Of a stretch of 64,000 bases of DNA, positions 53,108 to 62,344 are shown one piece after another. The DNA is taken from positions 124,001 through 188,000 of the forward strand of contig NZ_DAMCHJ010000001.1 of the NCBI RefSeq assembly GCF_032104385.1. The letters run 5' to 3'. Each line of letters begins with the position of its first letter. The stretch's first letter is position 1. The notes below the pieces were generated by a model that was given only the letters and a program-made list of their open reading frames with translations, made no database searches and was not told the origin of the DNA. This stretch comes from Tissierella sp032104385 (GTDB taxonomy: Bacteria; Bacillota; Clostridia; Tissierellales; Tissierellaceae). A program made the position numbers and the translations under genes.

Positions 53108-53848
53108 TTATTTCGCCTCCCTAGTCTTAAATTCCCCTAGTGGGAAGTATGGAATAAGCTCTTCTACTATCCTTGTCATTGAATCTGTAGCTGTCTTTCC
53201 CCAGTTAGTTGGACATGGTGAAAGTACTTCTACTACAGAATAGCCTTCTCCATTTATTTGTGCTTCTAGGGCATTTTTAATATATCCCTTTAATTTATTT
53301 ATATGTGCCGGATTGTGTACACTTCCTCTGGCTGCATATGCTGGATTAAATTGTGATGCTACTAATTCTGGAAACTTAATTGGCATACCAGTTACTGTAC
53401 AATCTCTACCATATATTGATGTTGAGGTTTTTTGTCCTGGCATGGTGGTATTACTCATTTGCCCACCAGTCATCCCATAGTTTGTATTGTTGATTATAAT
53501 GGCAGTGAACTTTTCATTTCTGTAGGCTGCACTTGTAGTTTCTCCAATACCTATACTGAATGCATCTCCGTCTCCTTGATATGCAATTACTATATTCTCT
53601 GGATTTACTCTTTTCATAGCTGTAGCTACTGCACCTACACGACCATGGGAACAGTGTAATCTATCAGTATCTAATCCTCCACCTAGAAGGCTTGAGCAAC
53701 CTACACCTATACCAAATATTACATTTTTATCTTGTCCCAGTTCTTCTAGACATTCTCCTATAAGTCTAATTACTATTCCATGTCCACATCCTGGACAGAA
53801 TCCCATAGGATTATCTATTATCGCTGGAACTTTTCTTGCCTTTGCCAT
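53108..53848 (-). CDS. 2-oxoacid:ferredoxin oxidoreductase beta subunit (thiamine-PP binding)
   Basis: A 246-residue TPP subunit. FCPGCGHGIVIRLIGE, the TPP motif GDGDAFSIG followed by NNTNYGMTGGQMS, and SPCPTNWGK. It carries out decarboxylation and forms the hydroxyalkyl-TPP adduct. One base separates it from the gamma gene and one from the alpha gene. Confidence 0.93.
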   Translation of the reverse strand: MAKARKVPAIIDNPMGFCPGCGHGIVIRLIGECLEELGQDKNVIFGIGVGCSSLLGGGLDTDRLHCSHGRVGAVATAMKRVNPENIVIAYQGDGDAFSIGIGETTSAAYRNEKFTAIIINNTNYGMTGGQMSNTTMPGQKTSTSIYGRDCTVTGMPIKFPELVASQFNPAYAARGSVHNPAHINKLKGYIKNALEAQINGEGYSVVEVLSPCPTNWGKTATDSMTRIVEELIPYFPLGEFKTREAK

Positions 53849-53849
53849 T

Positions 53850-54908
53850 CTAATACACCTCCTTCATTTCGCCTGAGATTACTTTTTGGAAATCTTCTTT
53901 TATTGTTTTTATTGATGGTATACCATATACATGTGGTTTACAATATACTGGTATGTTTCTTTCTTGTGTTCTTTTTACAGTTAAAGCAATATCATCTATT
54001 AATTGTCCAGTAGCGTTTGCTTCTACTGAGATAAATCCTTTTACATTCTTGTTAACTTCTGAAAAGGCTTTTTCTGGGAATGGCCATGCAGTAATAGGTC
54101 TAATAAATCCTACTTTATGTCCTTCTGCTCTTAATTCTTCTACTGCTCCTTTAGTTGCTCTGCCTGGTAGTCCGTAGGCTATAAATATATAATCTGCATC
54201 TTCTAAATAAGATGATTCCCATCTTTGTTCATTTGCTTTTACTGTATTATATTTTTCGTTAAGCTCTACTGCTTCTGTCATACTATTTCTATCAAATATA
54301 CCTATTTTTTTGTTTGTATATTTTCCATCAAATCCCCAAGGATATCTTTTCGATTCTTGCATTTTAGGCAATTCACATGGTTCCATCATTTGTGCTAAAG
54401 CACCTTCTGTCATAAGTACTGATACCATTCTATATTTTTCTGCTAAGTCAAAGGCTAAAACTGTAAGGTCTGAGGCTTCTTGAATACTGCTTGGACAAAG
54501 TACTATACACCTATAGTCTCCATTTCCTCCACCTCTTGTTTCTCTCAAATAATCACATTGAGCTGAAAGTAGAGTTCCTATACCATTTCCATATCTTACT
54601 GTATTAACTACTACTGCTGGTAATTGCTCATCAGAAAGAGTTGTCATGCCTTCTTGTTTTAAGCTTATTCCTGGCCCTGAGGATGCTGTTATTGCTCTAA
54701 CTCCACAAGCTGAACCACCAATTATCATATTTATACCTGCAATTTCAGATTCTGCTTGGATAAATGTTCCACCTACCTCTGCCATTCTCCAAGACATATA
54801 TTCCATTATCTCCGTAGAAGGAGTAATTGGATATCCTGCATAAAGTCTAGCACCTGCTCTTATAGCCGATTCTGCTATAGCTTCATTACCTTTCATCATG
54901 TCTGCCAT
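53850..54908 (-). CDS. 2-oxoacid:ferredoxin oxidoreductase alpha subunit (VorB-like)
   Basis: A 352-residue alpha subunit. KGNEAIAESAIRAGARLYAG, YPITPSTEIMEYMS, ITASSGPGISLKQEG and the CDYLRETRGGGNGDYR stretch resemble VorB (2-oxoisovalerate type) more than pyruvate enzymes. With beta, gamma and delta it would convert branched-chain 2-oxoacids plus CoA to acyl-CoA, CO2 and reduced ferredoxin. The exact substrate is inferred from ptb-buk and the aminotransferase nearby. Confidence 0.92.
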   Translation of the reverse strand: MADMMKGNEAIAESAIRAGARLYAGYPITPSTEIMEYMSWRMAEVGGTFIQAESEIAGINMIIGGSACGVRAITASSGPGISLKQEGMTTLSDEQLPAVVVNTVRYGNGIGTLLSAQCDYLRETRGGGNGDYRCIVLCPSSIQEASDLTVLAFDLAEKYRMVSVLMTEGALAQMMEPCELPKMQESKRYPWGFDGKYTNKKIGIFDRNSMTEAVELNEKYNTVKANEQRWESSYLEDADYIFIAYGLPGRATKGAVEELRAEGHKVGFIRPITAWPFPEKAFSEVNKNVKGFISVEANATGQLIDDIALTVKRTQERNIPVYCKPHVYGIPSIKTIKEDFQKVISGEMKEVY

Positions 54909-54929
54909 TTTCTTTACCTCCCTTTTATA

Positions 54930-55136
54930 TTACTTGTCTCCTAATACTTCATATACTCCATCTGGACATGTTGTATAACACATTCCACATGCAATACATT
55001 TATTGTGATCTATAACAGTGTAGTTATATCCTGCTGCATTAATATTTTCACCAAAGGATATAGCCTGCTTTGGACAAACTTGTATACAAAGACCACATTG
55101 CTTACATCTCTCTGTTTTAGTTAATACTTTTTCCAT
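54930..55136 (-). CDS. 2-oxoacid:ferredoxin oxidoreductase delta subunit (2[4Fe-4S])
   Basis: A 68-residue ferredoxin-like subunit with CKQCGLCIQVCP and CIACGMCYTTCP motifs. It relays electrons from the TPP centre to free ferredoxin. First gene of the VOR cluster, preceded by an IclR-type box at 55166. Confidence 0.92.
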   Translation of the reverse strand: MEKVLTKTERCKQCGLCIQVCPKQAISFGENINAAGYNYTVIDHNKCIACGMCYTTCPDGVYEVLGDK

Positions 55137-55165
55137 TACCCTTCCTCCTTTTTAAGTTTATAAAT

Positions 55166-55180
55166 CAGAACATCGTTCCG
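55166..55180 (-). promoter_or_regulatory. IclR-type operator box before the VOR genes
   Basis: On the minus strand CGGAACGATGTTCTG, matching the boxes before nhaC and iclR. It suggests an internal regulated promoter for the oxidoreductase genes. Confidence 0.7.
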
Positions 55181-55235
55181 ATTAATGATGTATTTATTGA
55201 TCCTAATAACCCTTTAGTAATAGGATCAATAAATA

Positions 55236-56483
55236 TTAGTTATTTCCTTGTGTTTCAACCTTTTTCTTGTATCTTATTGAAAATATAGCATTTACAATAC
55301 CTACTGCTAAAATTGCCATTGTATATATAAATATATATTTATATCCTCCATTTCCGTATTTATCTATCCAGTTCCCAAATAATGTATATTGAAATAAATC
55401 TGGTGAAAAACCTATGGCACATGTAATCCCCGCTGCTGTAGCAGAGAACTTTTCTGGAATCTTAACTTCTGATTGTACTGCGAACATATTTGCCCTACCT
55501 ACATAAGTGAATACTGATACTAATAAAGTTAATGCTATAAATATGGATATAGGTGTAGAGTGTGGTAAAATCATAATTGCTAAAATTGTTAAGATTGCAC
55601 CAGCTGCTGCTATACCAATTGCTTTCGATACTGATCCTATTTTATCTCCTACATAACCACCTAGGGGAGCACCGAAAGTACGAATTACATAGGTTCTAAC
55701 AATAGCAACTCCACCTGCAATAGTTGCAGAGATACCAAGTACATTTGTATAATAATGAGTAAAAGATTGTAAGGATGCATATAATGAATAAACACAGAAT
55801 ATTGCAATTCCTGTATACCAGGTTCCTGGAAGTTTTAATACTTCTATAAAATCAGATGCTTTAACCTTATCAACATCGGATTGTTTTTTATCCGTTACTT
55901 TCTCTGGACTATCAATTAAAAAGAAAAGTATTGCAGCAATTACAATAGATGCAACTCCATATCCTATTGATACATACTTTATGCCACCAACGTTTGATGC
56001 TGCTCTTGCAAATAGGAATAATGCAATACCATTAACAATAACACTACCTACTCCTCCTGCTGCTTCTGCCAGTCCAAATACTTGTCCCTGATTATCTTCA
56101 TCACCTAGTAATCGAACTATCTTCACATGTGAAGGGAAATAAGCAAATAATCCTGTTATTGCTAATCCTATCCATATGGCTATTGCAAATTTATAGTTCA
56201 TATTCATTGCAAATAAGAAACATAATATTCCATTTCCAACTAATGAAAGTAGATAGATAGTTTTATGGTTAAACTTATCACATAGCCATCCACCGATAGG
56301 AGCACCTATTACATTTCCAATACCATAAATAGCTATCAAAGTACCTAATTGAGCATATGATGCATTTAACCCCTCTGCCAGTGGATCTGCAAATACATGT
56401 TGGACAAATGGTAGGGCGTAAGTAATCGCATATCCTGCGCCTATAAAAAATATAGTTATAAAAACCTTTAATCTTTTGTTCAT
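55236..56483 (-). CDS. Major facilitator superfamily transporter
   Basis: A 415-residue, 12-helix MFS carrier. The loop 2-3 motif appears as GAPIGGWLCDKFNHK, and its repeat-half counterpart as GAPLGGYVGDKIG. It is placed within the amino-acid degradation operon, so it probably carries the amino acid, oxoacid or acid product. Substrate cannot be read from sequence. Confidence 0.88.
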   Translation of the reverse strand: MNKRLKVFITIFFIGAGYAITYALPFVQHVFADPLAEGLNASYAQLGTLIAIYGIGNVIGAPIGGWLCDKFNHKTIYLLSLVGNGILCFLFAMNMNYKFAIAIWIGLAITGLFAYFPSHVKIVRLLGDEDNQGQVFGLAEAAGGVGSVIVNGIALFLFARAASNVGGIKYVSIGYGVASIVIAAILFFLIDSPEKVTDKKQSDVDKVKASDFIEVLKLPGTWYTGIAIFCVYSLYASLQSFTHYYTNVLGISATIAGGVAIVRTYVIRTFGAPLGGYVGDKIGSVSKAIGIAAAGAILTILAIMILPHSTPISIFIALTLLVSVFTYVGRANMFAVQSEVKIPEKFSATAAGITCAIGFSPDLFQYTLFGNWIDKYGNGGYKYIFIYTMAILAVGIVNAIFSIRYKKKVETQGNN

Positions 56484-56569
56484 CTGGGCAACTCCTTTAA
56501 TTTTTATTTTTTATTTAATTTGAAACTCTAAATATAGATCCACCTAGTATTCCTTGATGTCATTTTAAT

Positions 56570-57748
56570 TTATATATTTTCTTTTAATAATCTACCTAAT
56601 ATTTTCATACCCTCTACTATTTTATCATTTGTCATAGTTGAGAAGTTTAGACGTAATGAGCTTTCGCAGTCATTTCCAGGATAGAAGGAGCCACCTGGCA
56701 CAAATGCTACTTTCTTTTCAATTGCTTTTTTAAGCAATTCTCTTGTATTGATATGGGATGGTAATTCTACCCAAACAAACATACCGCCCTTAGGATAATA
56801 ATATTTTACCTCCTTAGGGAATTCTTCATTAATTGTTTTAATCATTAAATCCCTACGCTCCTTATATACTGAATTAATCTTAGCTAAATGTTCATCTAAA
56901 TCATTATTGTCTAAGAATTCAGCAACTTGCATTTGAGCTAATTCAGCTGATTGTAGGTCTAAGCCATTTTTTACTAACTCATATTTAGATATAATCTCTT
57001 TATCTGCACATGCCCACCCTACTCTTAGTCCCGGAGATAGAATTTTTGAGAATGATCCCAAATAAATTACTCTACCTTCTGTATCTAAGGATTTTATTGA
57101 TGGAATTCTTTCTCCTTCAAATCTTACTTCGCCATAAGCATTATCTTCAAGTATTGGTAAATCATATTTATTAGCTATTTCTATAAGTTCTTTACGTCTT
57201 TCTAATGACCAAGTTCTGCCTGTAGGATTTTGAAAGTTAGGAATTACATAAATCATCTTTGCTTTTGATGTATTCTTTATTACTTCTTCAAGTTCATCCA
57301 TTAGCATACCTTCTTCATCACCATTTACACCTACATAGTTAGTTGCAAATGGCTTAAACGCCGCGAAAGCTCCCAAATAAGATGGATTTTCTGTAATTAT
57401 TATATCCTCTTCGTTTAAAAGCATCATTGCAGCAACGGTAATTGCTTGTTGTGAACCAGTTGTAATAGCTATATTATCAACTGTAGTTTTAACTCCTTCT
57501 CTCGCCATAAGACCAACTATTTTTTCCCTTAGAGATACTCTTCCTAGAGTAAGTCCATATTGTAGGGCAACTTCAGGGTTTTCCCTTAATATTTTATCTG
57601 TTGCCTCTCTCATTGCTTCTGCTGGAAAAAGATTAGGATCAGGTAATCCTCCGGCAAAAGAAATAGTTCCAGGATTTGCAGCAATCAACTTCATAGCTTC
57701 ACGAATATCTGAAGGTTTTAATACCTCCATACGATTAGCAAATTTCAT
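56570..57748 (-). CDS. PLP-dependent aminotransferase (2-aminoadipate/branched-chain type)
   Basis: A 392-residue fold-type I aminotransferase. TISFAGGLPDPNLFP, TTGSQQAITVAAMML, IPNFQNPTGRTW, and the PLP lysine in YLGSFSKILSPGLRVGW. It resembles the LysN/MocR-type group of broad-range aminotransferases without a DNA-binding domain. In this operon it would make the 2-oxoacid used by the VOR complex. Start ATG after GGAGGTAG. Confidence 0.9.
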   Translation of the reverse strand: MKFANRMEVLKPSDIREAMKLIAANPGTISFAGGLPDPNLFPAEAMREATDKILRENPEVALQYGLTLGRVSLREKIVGLMAREGVKTTVDNIAITTGSQQAITVAAMMLLNEEDIIITENPSYLGAFAAFKPFATNYVGVNGDEEGMLMDELEEVIKNTSKAKMIYVIPNFQNPTGRTWSLERRKELIEIANKYDLPILEDNAYGEVRFEGERIPSIKSLDTEGRVIYLGSFSKILSPGLRVGWACADKEIISKYELVKNGLDLQSAELAQMQVAEFLDNNDLDEHLAKINSVYKERRDLMIKTINEEFPKEVKYYYPKGGMFVWVELPSHINTRELLKKAIEKKVAFVPGGSFYPGNDCESSLRLNFSTMTNDKIVEGMKILGRLLKENI

Positions 57749-57764
57749 TTTTACTACCTCCTAA

Positions 57765-58664
57765 TTATTTTATATTTGAAGCCAAACACGCTAGAGCTAT
57801 TGAATTTACTTTTATCTCTGCAGTATCTGACCTTGAACCAAGTACCACTGGGTTGGATGCTCCAAGAATTATTCCAGCCCATTTTGCCTTATTAAAATGT
57901 AGCCAAGACTTACCTAATGCATTTCCAGTTTCCATATTTGGAAATACTAATAAATCCACATCTCCTGAAATTCTACTATTAATTCCCTTATGCTCTGCAG
58001 CATGAGAGTCAAATGCCACATCAAAGGCAATAGGTCCTTCTATAATACATTTTGGTATTTCATCATTTTCAACCATCTCTACAAGAGCCTTTGCATCTAC
58101 AGTTGAGGATATTTTAGGGTCTACCATTTCATTAGCCGCTAAACAAGCTACCTTAGGCATGTCCATTCCTATACCTTGTAAAGCTAGTAATGCATTAGTC
58201 AATATATCCTTTTTTTGTTCCAAAGTTGGACTAACATTTACTCCACTATCAGTACAATAAAGTAATTTATGGTATCCCGGTAATTCATATACAGCAAGTA
58301 ATGACAATAATCTACCTGTTCTTAGTCCATTCTCTCTATTTAGAACAGCTCTCATATATACACTGGTATTTACAAGGCCTTTCATAAGTACATTAGCCTT
58401 ACCTGACTTTACAATTTTTACTGCTTCTAAGGCTGCTTCTTCAGAACTTTCCTTATGTACTATTTTATAATCTCTTAATCCTATATTTTTTATTATTGCT
58501 TCAATTTTTTCCTTATCTCCTACTAATATAGAATCAATGAATCCAATATCTGTAGCAATTTTTACTGCCTTTAATACTTCCTCATCATCAGCTGCAGCCA
58601 CACATACTGTAGATTTTTCTACTTCTTTCACCTTTTGGATTAAATTATTAAAATTTTTTATCAC
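57765..58664 (-). CDS. ptb: Phosphate butyryltransferase-type phosphotransacylase
   Basis: A 299-residue Ptb protein (acyl-CoA + phosphate to acyl phosphate + CoA). SMKGLVNTS-like VLMKGLVNTSVYMRAVLNRE, YCTDSGVNVSPTLEQKKDIL and GPIAFDVAFDSHAAEHKGI are typical. Start is GTG at 58664 after AGGAGG. Partner buk is 14 bp upstream. Confidence 0.93.
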   Translation of the reverse strand: MIKNFNNLIQKVKEVEKSTVCVAAADDEEVLKAVKIATDIGFIDSILVGDKEKIEAIIKNIGLRDYKIVHKESSEEAALEAVKIVKSGKANVLMKGLVNTSVYMRAVLNRENGLRTGRLLSLLAVYELPGYHKLLYCTDSGVNVSPTLEQKKDILTNALLALQGIGMDMPKVACLAANEMVDPKISSTVDAKALVEMVENDEIPKCIIEGPIAFDVAFDSHAAEHKGINSRISGDVDLLVFPNMETGNALGKSWLHFNKAKWAGIILGASNPVVLGSRSDTAEIKVNSIALACLASNIK

Positions 58665-58678
58665 AAATACACCTCCTA

Positions 58679-59740
58679 TTATTTGTAGATTTTTTCATCT
58701 TCTTGACCACTTAATACTCTTAAAGCTCCTAGAGCTAAGGCTTCCATTTCCATTTCTCCTGGTATAATTTCTACAGGTGCTAGATAAGAAACTCTCTTAG
58801 TTACCTCTGATGTAATCAGTTCTGAATGAGCTATTCCACCAGTTAGGATAATCTTGTCCACCTTACCATATAGTGAAGCGCCATACATAGCGATTTCCTT
58901 AGATACCTGGTATATAAATGAATCCATGATTAGTTTAGCCTTTGCATCTCCACTCTTTATTCTTTCTTCTATTTCAATCATATCTTTTGTACCTAAATAA
59001 TCATACATACCACCAATGTTACTAACTTTATTTATCATTTCGGATTCGGTATATTTTCCTGAATAACATAATTTAATTAATGGATAAGTGAGTATTCCAC
59101 CACTTCTCTCTGGTGAAAATGGACCATCTGATCTACCACCACTTCCGTCTATCATTTTTCCATTACTATGAGCTACTATGGATATACCTGAGCCTAAGTG
59201 TGCAACTATAAAATTATAATCCTCATACTTTCCGCCCATCTTTTCAGCAGATTTTCTACAAACTGCTTTATGATTTAAAGAATGGAGCCAACTTGCTTTC
59301 TCAATATCGGATAAACCAGTAATTCTTGATATATCTTGAAATTCATCTACAGAGACTGGGTCAACTACAAATGAAGGTACTCCTATTTCATCTCCAATAT
59401 TCTTAGCTAATACTGAACCTAGATTAGAAGCATGTTCTCCATTTATGGCATTTCGAAGGTCTTCTATCATTCTGTCATTCACTGCATATGTACCACCAGC
59501 TATTGGTTTCATAAGTCCCCCTCTGCCTACTACACAATGAAATGTTTCAATAGGAAAGTTGTTTTCCTTTAAAGTATTAATTATCAGTCTTTTTCTATAC
59601 TCATATTGTTCAAATACAGTATTATAGTCATTTAAATCTGCTTGAGTATGAGATATGTTTTTCTTAAATACTTCTTCTTTTCCTTTAAACACAGATATCT
59701 TCGTTGAAGTCCCACCAGGGTTAATAACTAAAATGTTCAT
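58679..59740 (-). CDS. buk: Butyrate/branched-chain fatty acid kinase
   Basis: A 353-residue acetokinase-family kinase: NILVINPGGTSTKISVFK at the start, GRGGLMKPIAGGTYAVN, VAHLGSGISIVAHSNGKMID and ILTGGIAHSELIT. It converts acyl phosphate plus ADP to ATP and the free acid. I take the ATG at 59740 after GAAGGAGGCAAGT; the earlier ATG overlaps the ribosome site. With ptb and VOR it gives substrate-level ATP from the 2-oxoacid. Confidence 0.93.
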   Translation of the reverse strand: MNILVINPGGTSTKISVFKGKEEVFKKNISHTQADLNDYNTVFEQYEYRKRLIINTLKENNFPIETFHCVVGRGGLMKPIAGGTYAVNDRMIEDLRNAINGEHASNLGSVLAKNIGDEIGVPSFVVDPVSVDEFQDISRITGLSDIEKASWLHSLNHKAVCRKSAEKMGGKYEDYNFIVAHLGSGISIVAHSNGKMIDGSGGRSDGPFSPERSGGILTYPLIKLCYSGKYTESEMINKVSNIGGMYDYLGTKDMIEIEERIKSGDAKAKLIMDSFIYQVSKEIAMYGASLYGKVDKIILTGGIAHSELITSEVTKRVSYLAPVEIIPGEMEMEALALGALRVLSGQEDEKIYK

Positions 59741-59769
59741 ACTTGCCTCCTTCATAATTTAAATTCATT

Positions 59770-61197
59770 TTAAACAGTTTTTTTCTTTAATCTAATTATT
59801 TTCTTTATTGGCTTACTTTCCCACAACACGTATATACCTAAGAAAGAGAAAACTATTGATAAAATTGGATTTATAATACTTAGTAGAGCATAAGGTGCTA
59901 TTTTAAAATTTTCTACCCCAAGTGTGGCTGCAACAAATGCTCCTCCTGTTGACCAAGGAATAAATATCTCCATCAGAGTTCCACCTTCTTCTAGAAGCCT
60001 ACTGAGCATATTTGGCTTTAGACCTTTCTTTTTAAATTCTTCTCTATATAAATTCCCATTGAGTATTATACTCAAATACACTTCTCCCATTGCTGCTATT
60101 CCAAGGGTAGTAGTTGATATAACTATTAATGCTAATATTCCAGGGTTGTTTACATTCCCAATAAATCCTTTTATTAACCTATCTAGAAAACCAACTTGCT
60201 GTAAAACTCCACCCAACGATATTGCTATAAATGCTAAGGAAAATGTCCACATCATCTCTTGGATACCTCCCCTATTTAAAAGCTTGTCTACTATTTCAAC
60301 TCCAGTATTTCCCGAATATCCATAATTCAGTGAAAGAAGTGCAGCATTTATAGTTGCTTTTTGAAAGACAATAGCTATGACAACTGCAGCTGCAGCTCCT
60401 ATTATCATAGAAGGTACTGCTGATGCCCTCTTTATATTGAGAGTAAATAATACTATCATAGGTAAAAATATAATCGGATTCATATTAAAGTTTGTTCCTA
60501 AAGTATTTACTATTAAATCAACTTCTTCTTTATTTACACTACCCTTTGAATATTTAAATCCAATTAAAGTATATAAAATCAATGTTATTATATATGCTGG
60601 TGTAGTAGTATATGACATGGACTTAACATGTTCATATAAATTAGTGCCTGCAGCAGCTGCTGCTAAATTTGTGGTATCAGATATAGTTGACATTTTATCT
60701 CCAAAATAAGCTCCTGAAACTATCATTCCAGCTGTAATATGAGCTGGAATTCCCAACCCATTTCCTACACCCATTAAGGCTATACCTACAGTACCAACTG
60801 TCCCCCAAGAACTTCCTGTAGCTATAGAAGTTAAACTACAAAGCAACAGCCCCACAGGTAAAAACCATAATGGAGTTAATATCTTAAGTCCATAGTAAAT
60901 TATTGCTGGAACAGTACCTGCCATAATCCATGATCCTATGATTACACCAATAAGTATAAATATCATCATAGCTGGCAAAATCTCCGTTAAGCTTCTTTCC
61001 ATTCCCTCCATAAGATTATCAAAGCTATATCCTAATCTAAAAGAAACTATGCAGCTAAAACTAAGTGAAATAAGTAATAGGGCATGAATATCAGCCTTAA
61101 ATACAGTAATACCTACAACAAGAATTAGAATTACTGATATAAGCGTAAATAAAGAAATTCCAAAGCTTGGTTGTATCTTTTCCTCACAAGTTCCCAT
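59770..61197 (-). CDS. NhaC-family Na+/H+ (or organic acid) antiporter
   Basis: A 475-residue NhaC-type antiporter with about 12 helices: GSSWGTVGTVGIALMGVGNG, GAYFGDKMSTISDTTNLAAA (family signature) and EGGTLMEIFIPWSTGGAF. Members exchange Na+ for H+, or malate/lactate. It heads the operon, so it may export the acid product or balance sodium during amino-acid uptake. Two IclR boxes lie upstream. Confidence 0.9.
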   Translation of the reverse strand: MGTCEEKIQPSFGISLFTLISVILILVVGITVFKADIHALLLISLSFSCIVSFRLGYSFDNLMEGMERSLTEILPAMMIFILIGVIIGSWIMAGTVPAIIYYGLKILTPLWFLPVGLLLCSLTSIATGSSWGTVGTVGIALMGVGNGLGIPAHITAGMIVSGAYFGDKMSTISDTTNLAAAAAGTNLYEHVKSMSYTTTPAYIITLILYTLIGFKYSKGSVNKEEVDLIVNTLGTNFNMNPIIFLPMIVLFTLNIKRASAVPSMIIGAAAAVVIAIVFQKATINAALLSLNYGYSGNTGVEIVDKLLNRGGIQEMMWTFSLAFIAISLGGVLQQVGFLDRLIKGFIGNVNNPGILALIVISTTTLGIAAMGEVYLSIILNGNLYREEFKKKGLKPNMLSRLLEEGGTLMEIFIPWSTGGAFVAATLGVENFKIAPYALLSIINPILSIVFSFLGIYVLWESKPIKKIIRLKKKTV

Positions 61198-61248
61198 AAC
61201 CTTCCTCCTATCACTTTGATTGCCTTTTATTTAATAACTCTCTTATAT

Positions 61249-61263
61249 TAGAACGCCGTTCCG
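61249..61263 (-). promoter_or_regulatory. IclR-type operator box 1 before nhaC
   Basis: CGGAACGGCGTTCTA on the minus strand, running into TAATAT, a possible -10. About 50 bp before the nhaC start. Confidence 0.75.
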
Positions 61264-61304
61264 AAAATTACGTAAGCAAAAAGGAATGGTTCCCCTTGTT
61301 AAAT

Positions 61305-61319
61305 TAGAACACCGTTCCG
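61305..61319 (-). promoter_or_regulatory. IclR-type operator box 2 before nhaC
   Basis: CGGAACGGTGTTCTA on the minus strand, 56 bp (centre to centre) upstream of box 1, so about five helical turns apart and suited to cooperative binding. Confidence 0.75.
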
Positions 61320-61357
61320 AAAAATAGTTAAATAAAAAATAAATTTATCTTTTGTAT

Positions 61358-61387
61358 AATCAGATGGTATTTTTATACCACCTGATT
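61358..61387 (-). terminator. Terminator of the iclR gene
   Basis: Arms AATCAGGTGGTAT / ATACCATCTGATT with a 4-nt loop, directly after the iclR stop. No strong U run follows, so it may be leaky into the nhaC operon. Confidence 0.6.
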
Positions 61388-62164
61388 TTATCTTAATTGT
61401 CTTGTAGCAAGACTAATTTCTTTTGCTGTTTCTACTACCTTTAATATCTTATCATTTATATCTTGTCTTTTCATTCTAGCAGTAGGCCCTGACATACTAA
61501 TGGCCGCAATTGCATCGCCATTCTTATCTAAAATAGGAGCTCCAATACAATATAGTCCTAATTCCTGTTCTTCATCGTCAATAGCATAGCCATCTTCTTT
61601 TACCTTTTTCAATTCCTTTATTAGTTCATCCTTATTAGATAATGTATTCTCCGTATGCTTTTTTAAATGATTATTTGAAATCTTATTAAAATCTATATCC
61701 TTGGAAAATGCAAGTAGACATTTACCAACTGATGAAGCATGTGCATCAGAACTAGATCCGATATTTGGATTAACTGATAGCACCTTATTGGTATCTACTT
61801 CTTTTAGTATTATAATGGTTTTATATCCATCATGTGAGTCTTTATCTAATATTGATACGTTAACAACCTCTTGGAATTCATCAAATAATTCCTTTGCATA
61901 GGGTCTAATAATGTCAACTAATGATAGTTTTTCTCCAACTCTTAAACCCATGGCGTATATCTTCGTGCCAAGCCAGTATTTACCATTCTCCCTATTTTGA
62001 TGTACAAATCCTTTATTTTCCAATGTGGCTAAGGTTCTATGTACTGTACTTTTATGGAGTCCCAATTCCCTACCAATCTCAGATACTCCTATTTCTTGTC
62101 CATTGTTGTATAATAAAAGTAATACATCTAGGGCACGATCAACAGCAACAATTGTTTCTGACAT
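61388..62164 (-). CDS. IclR-family transcriptional regulator
   Basis: A 258-residue IclR protein. N-terminal winged helix (about 8-65, VSEIGRELGLHKSTVHRTLA) and C-terminal effector domain (about 80-255, with ASSVGKCLLAFSK and AIDDEEQELGLYCIGAPILD). It is the upstream neighbour of the degradation operon and shares its operator motif, so it is the probable local regulator with an acid or oxoacid effector. The 27-bp dyad over its own start site implies autorepression. Confidence 0.92.
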   Translation of the reverse strand: MSETIVAVDRALDVLLLLYNNGQEIGVSEIGRELGLHKSTVHRTLATLENKGFVHQNRENGKYWLGTKIYAMGLRVGEKLSLVDIIRPYAKELFDEFQEVVNVSILDKDSHDGYKTIIILKEVDTNKVLSVNPNIGSSSDAHASSVGKCLLAFSKDIDFNKISNNHLKKHTENTLSNKDELIKELKKVKEDGYAIDDEEQELGLYCIGAPILDKNGDAIAAISMSGPTARMKRQDINDKILKVVETAKEISLATRQLR

Positions 62165-62184
62165 TTTATCACCCTTCGCAATCT

Positions 62185-62211
62185 AAATATTGGAACACTG
62201 TTCCAATATTT
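62185..62211 (-). promoter_or_regulatory. 27-bp palindromic operator of iclR
   Basis: A perfect palindrome, 13-nt arms around one base, with core TGGAACAGTGTTCCA on the minus strand. It abuts the -10 element and so covers the transcription start: autorepression. Confidence 0.85.
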
Positions 62212-62240
62212 ATTATATTCTTGTTTTTCTTATTTGTCAA
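62212..62240 (-). promoter_or_regulatory. Sigma-A promoter of iclR
   Basis: Consensus TTGACA (62235-62240) and TATAAT (62212-62217) with a 17-bp spacer on the minus strand. Confidence 0.9.
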
Positions 62241-62344
62241 TTATATATTTAGTTATTTTTTAAATTATCTAAATATTATATTGTAACTGTTTTGTATCTC
62301 CTTATTTATCAAATTATTGTATAATTTAGTAAAAGGAGATGATA

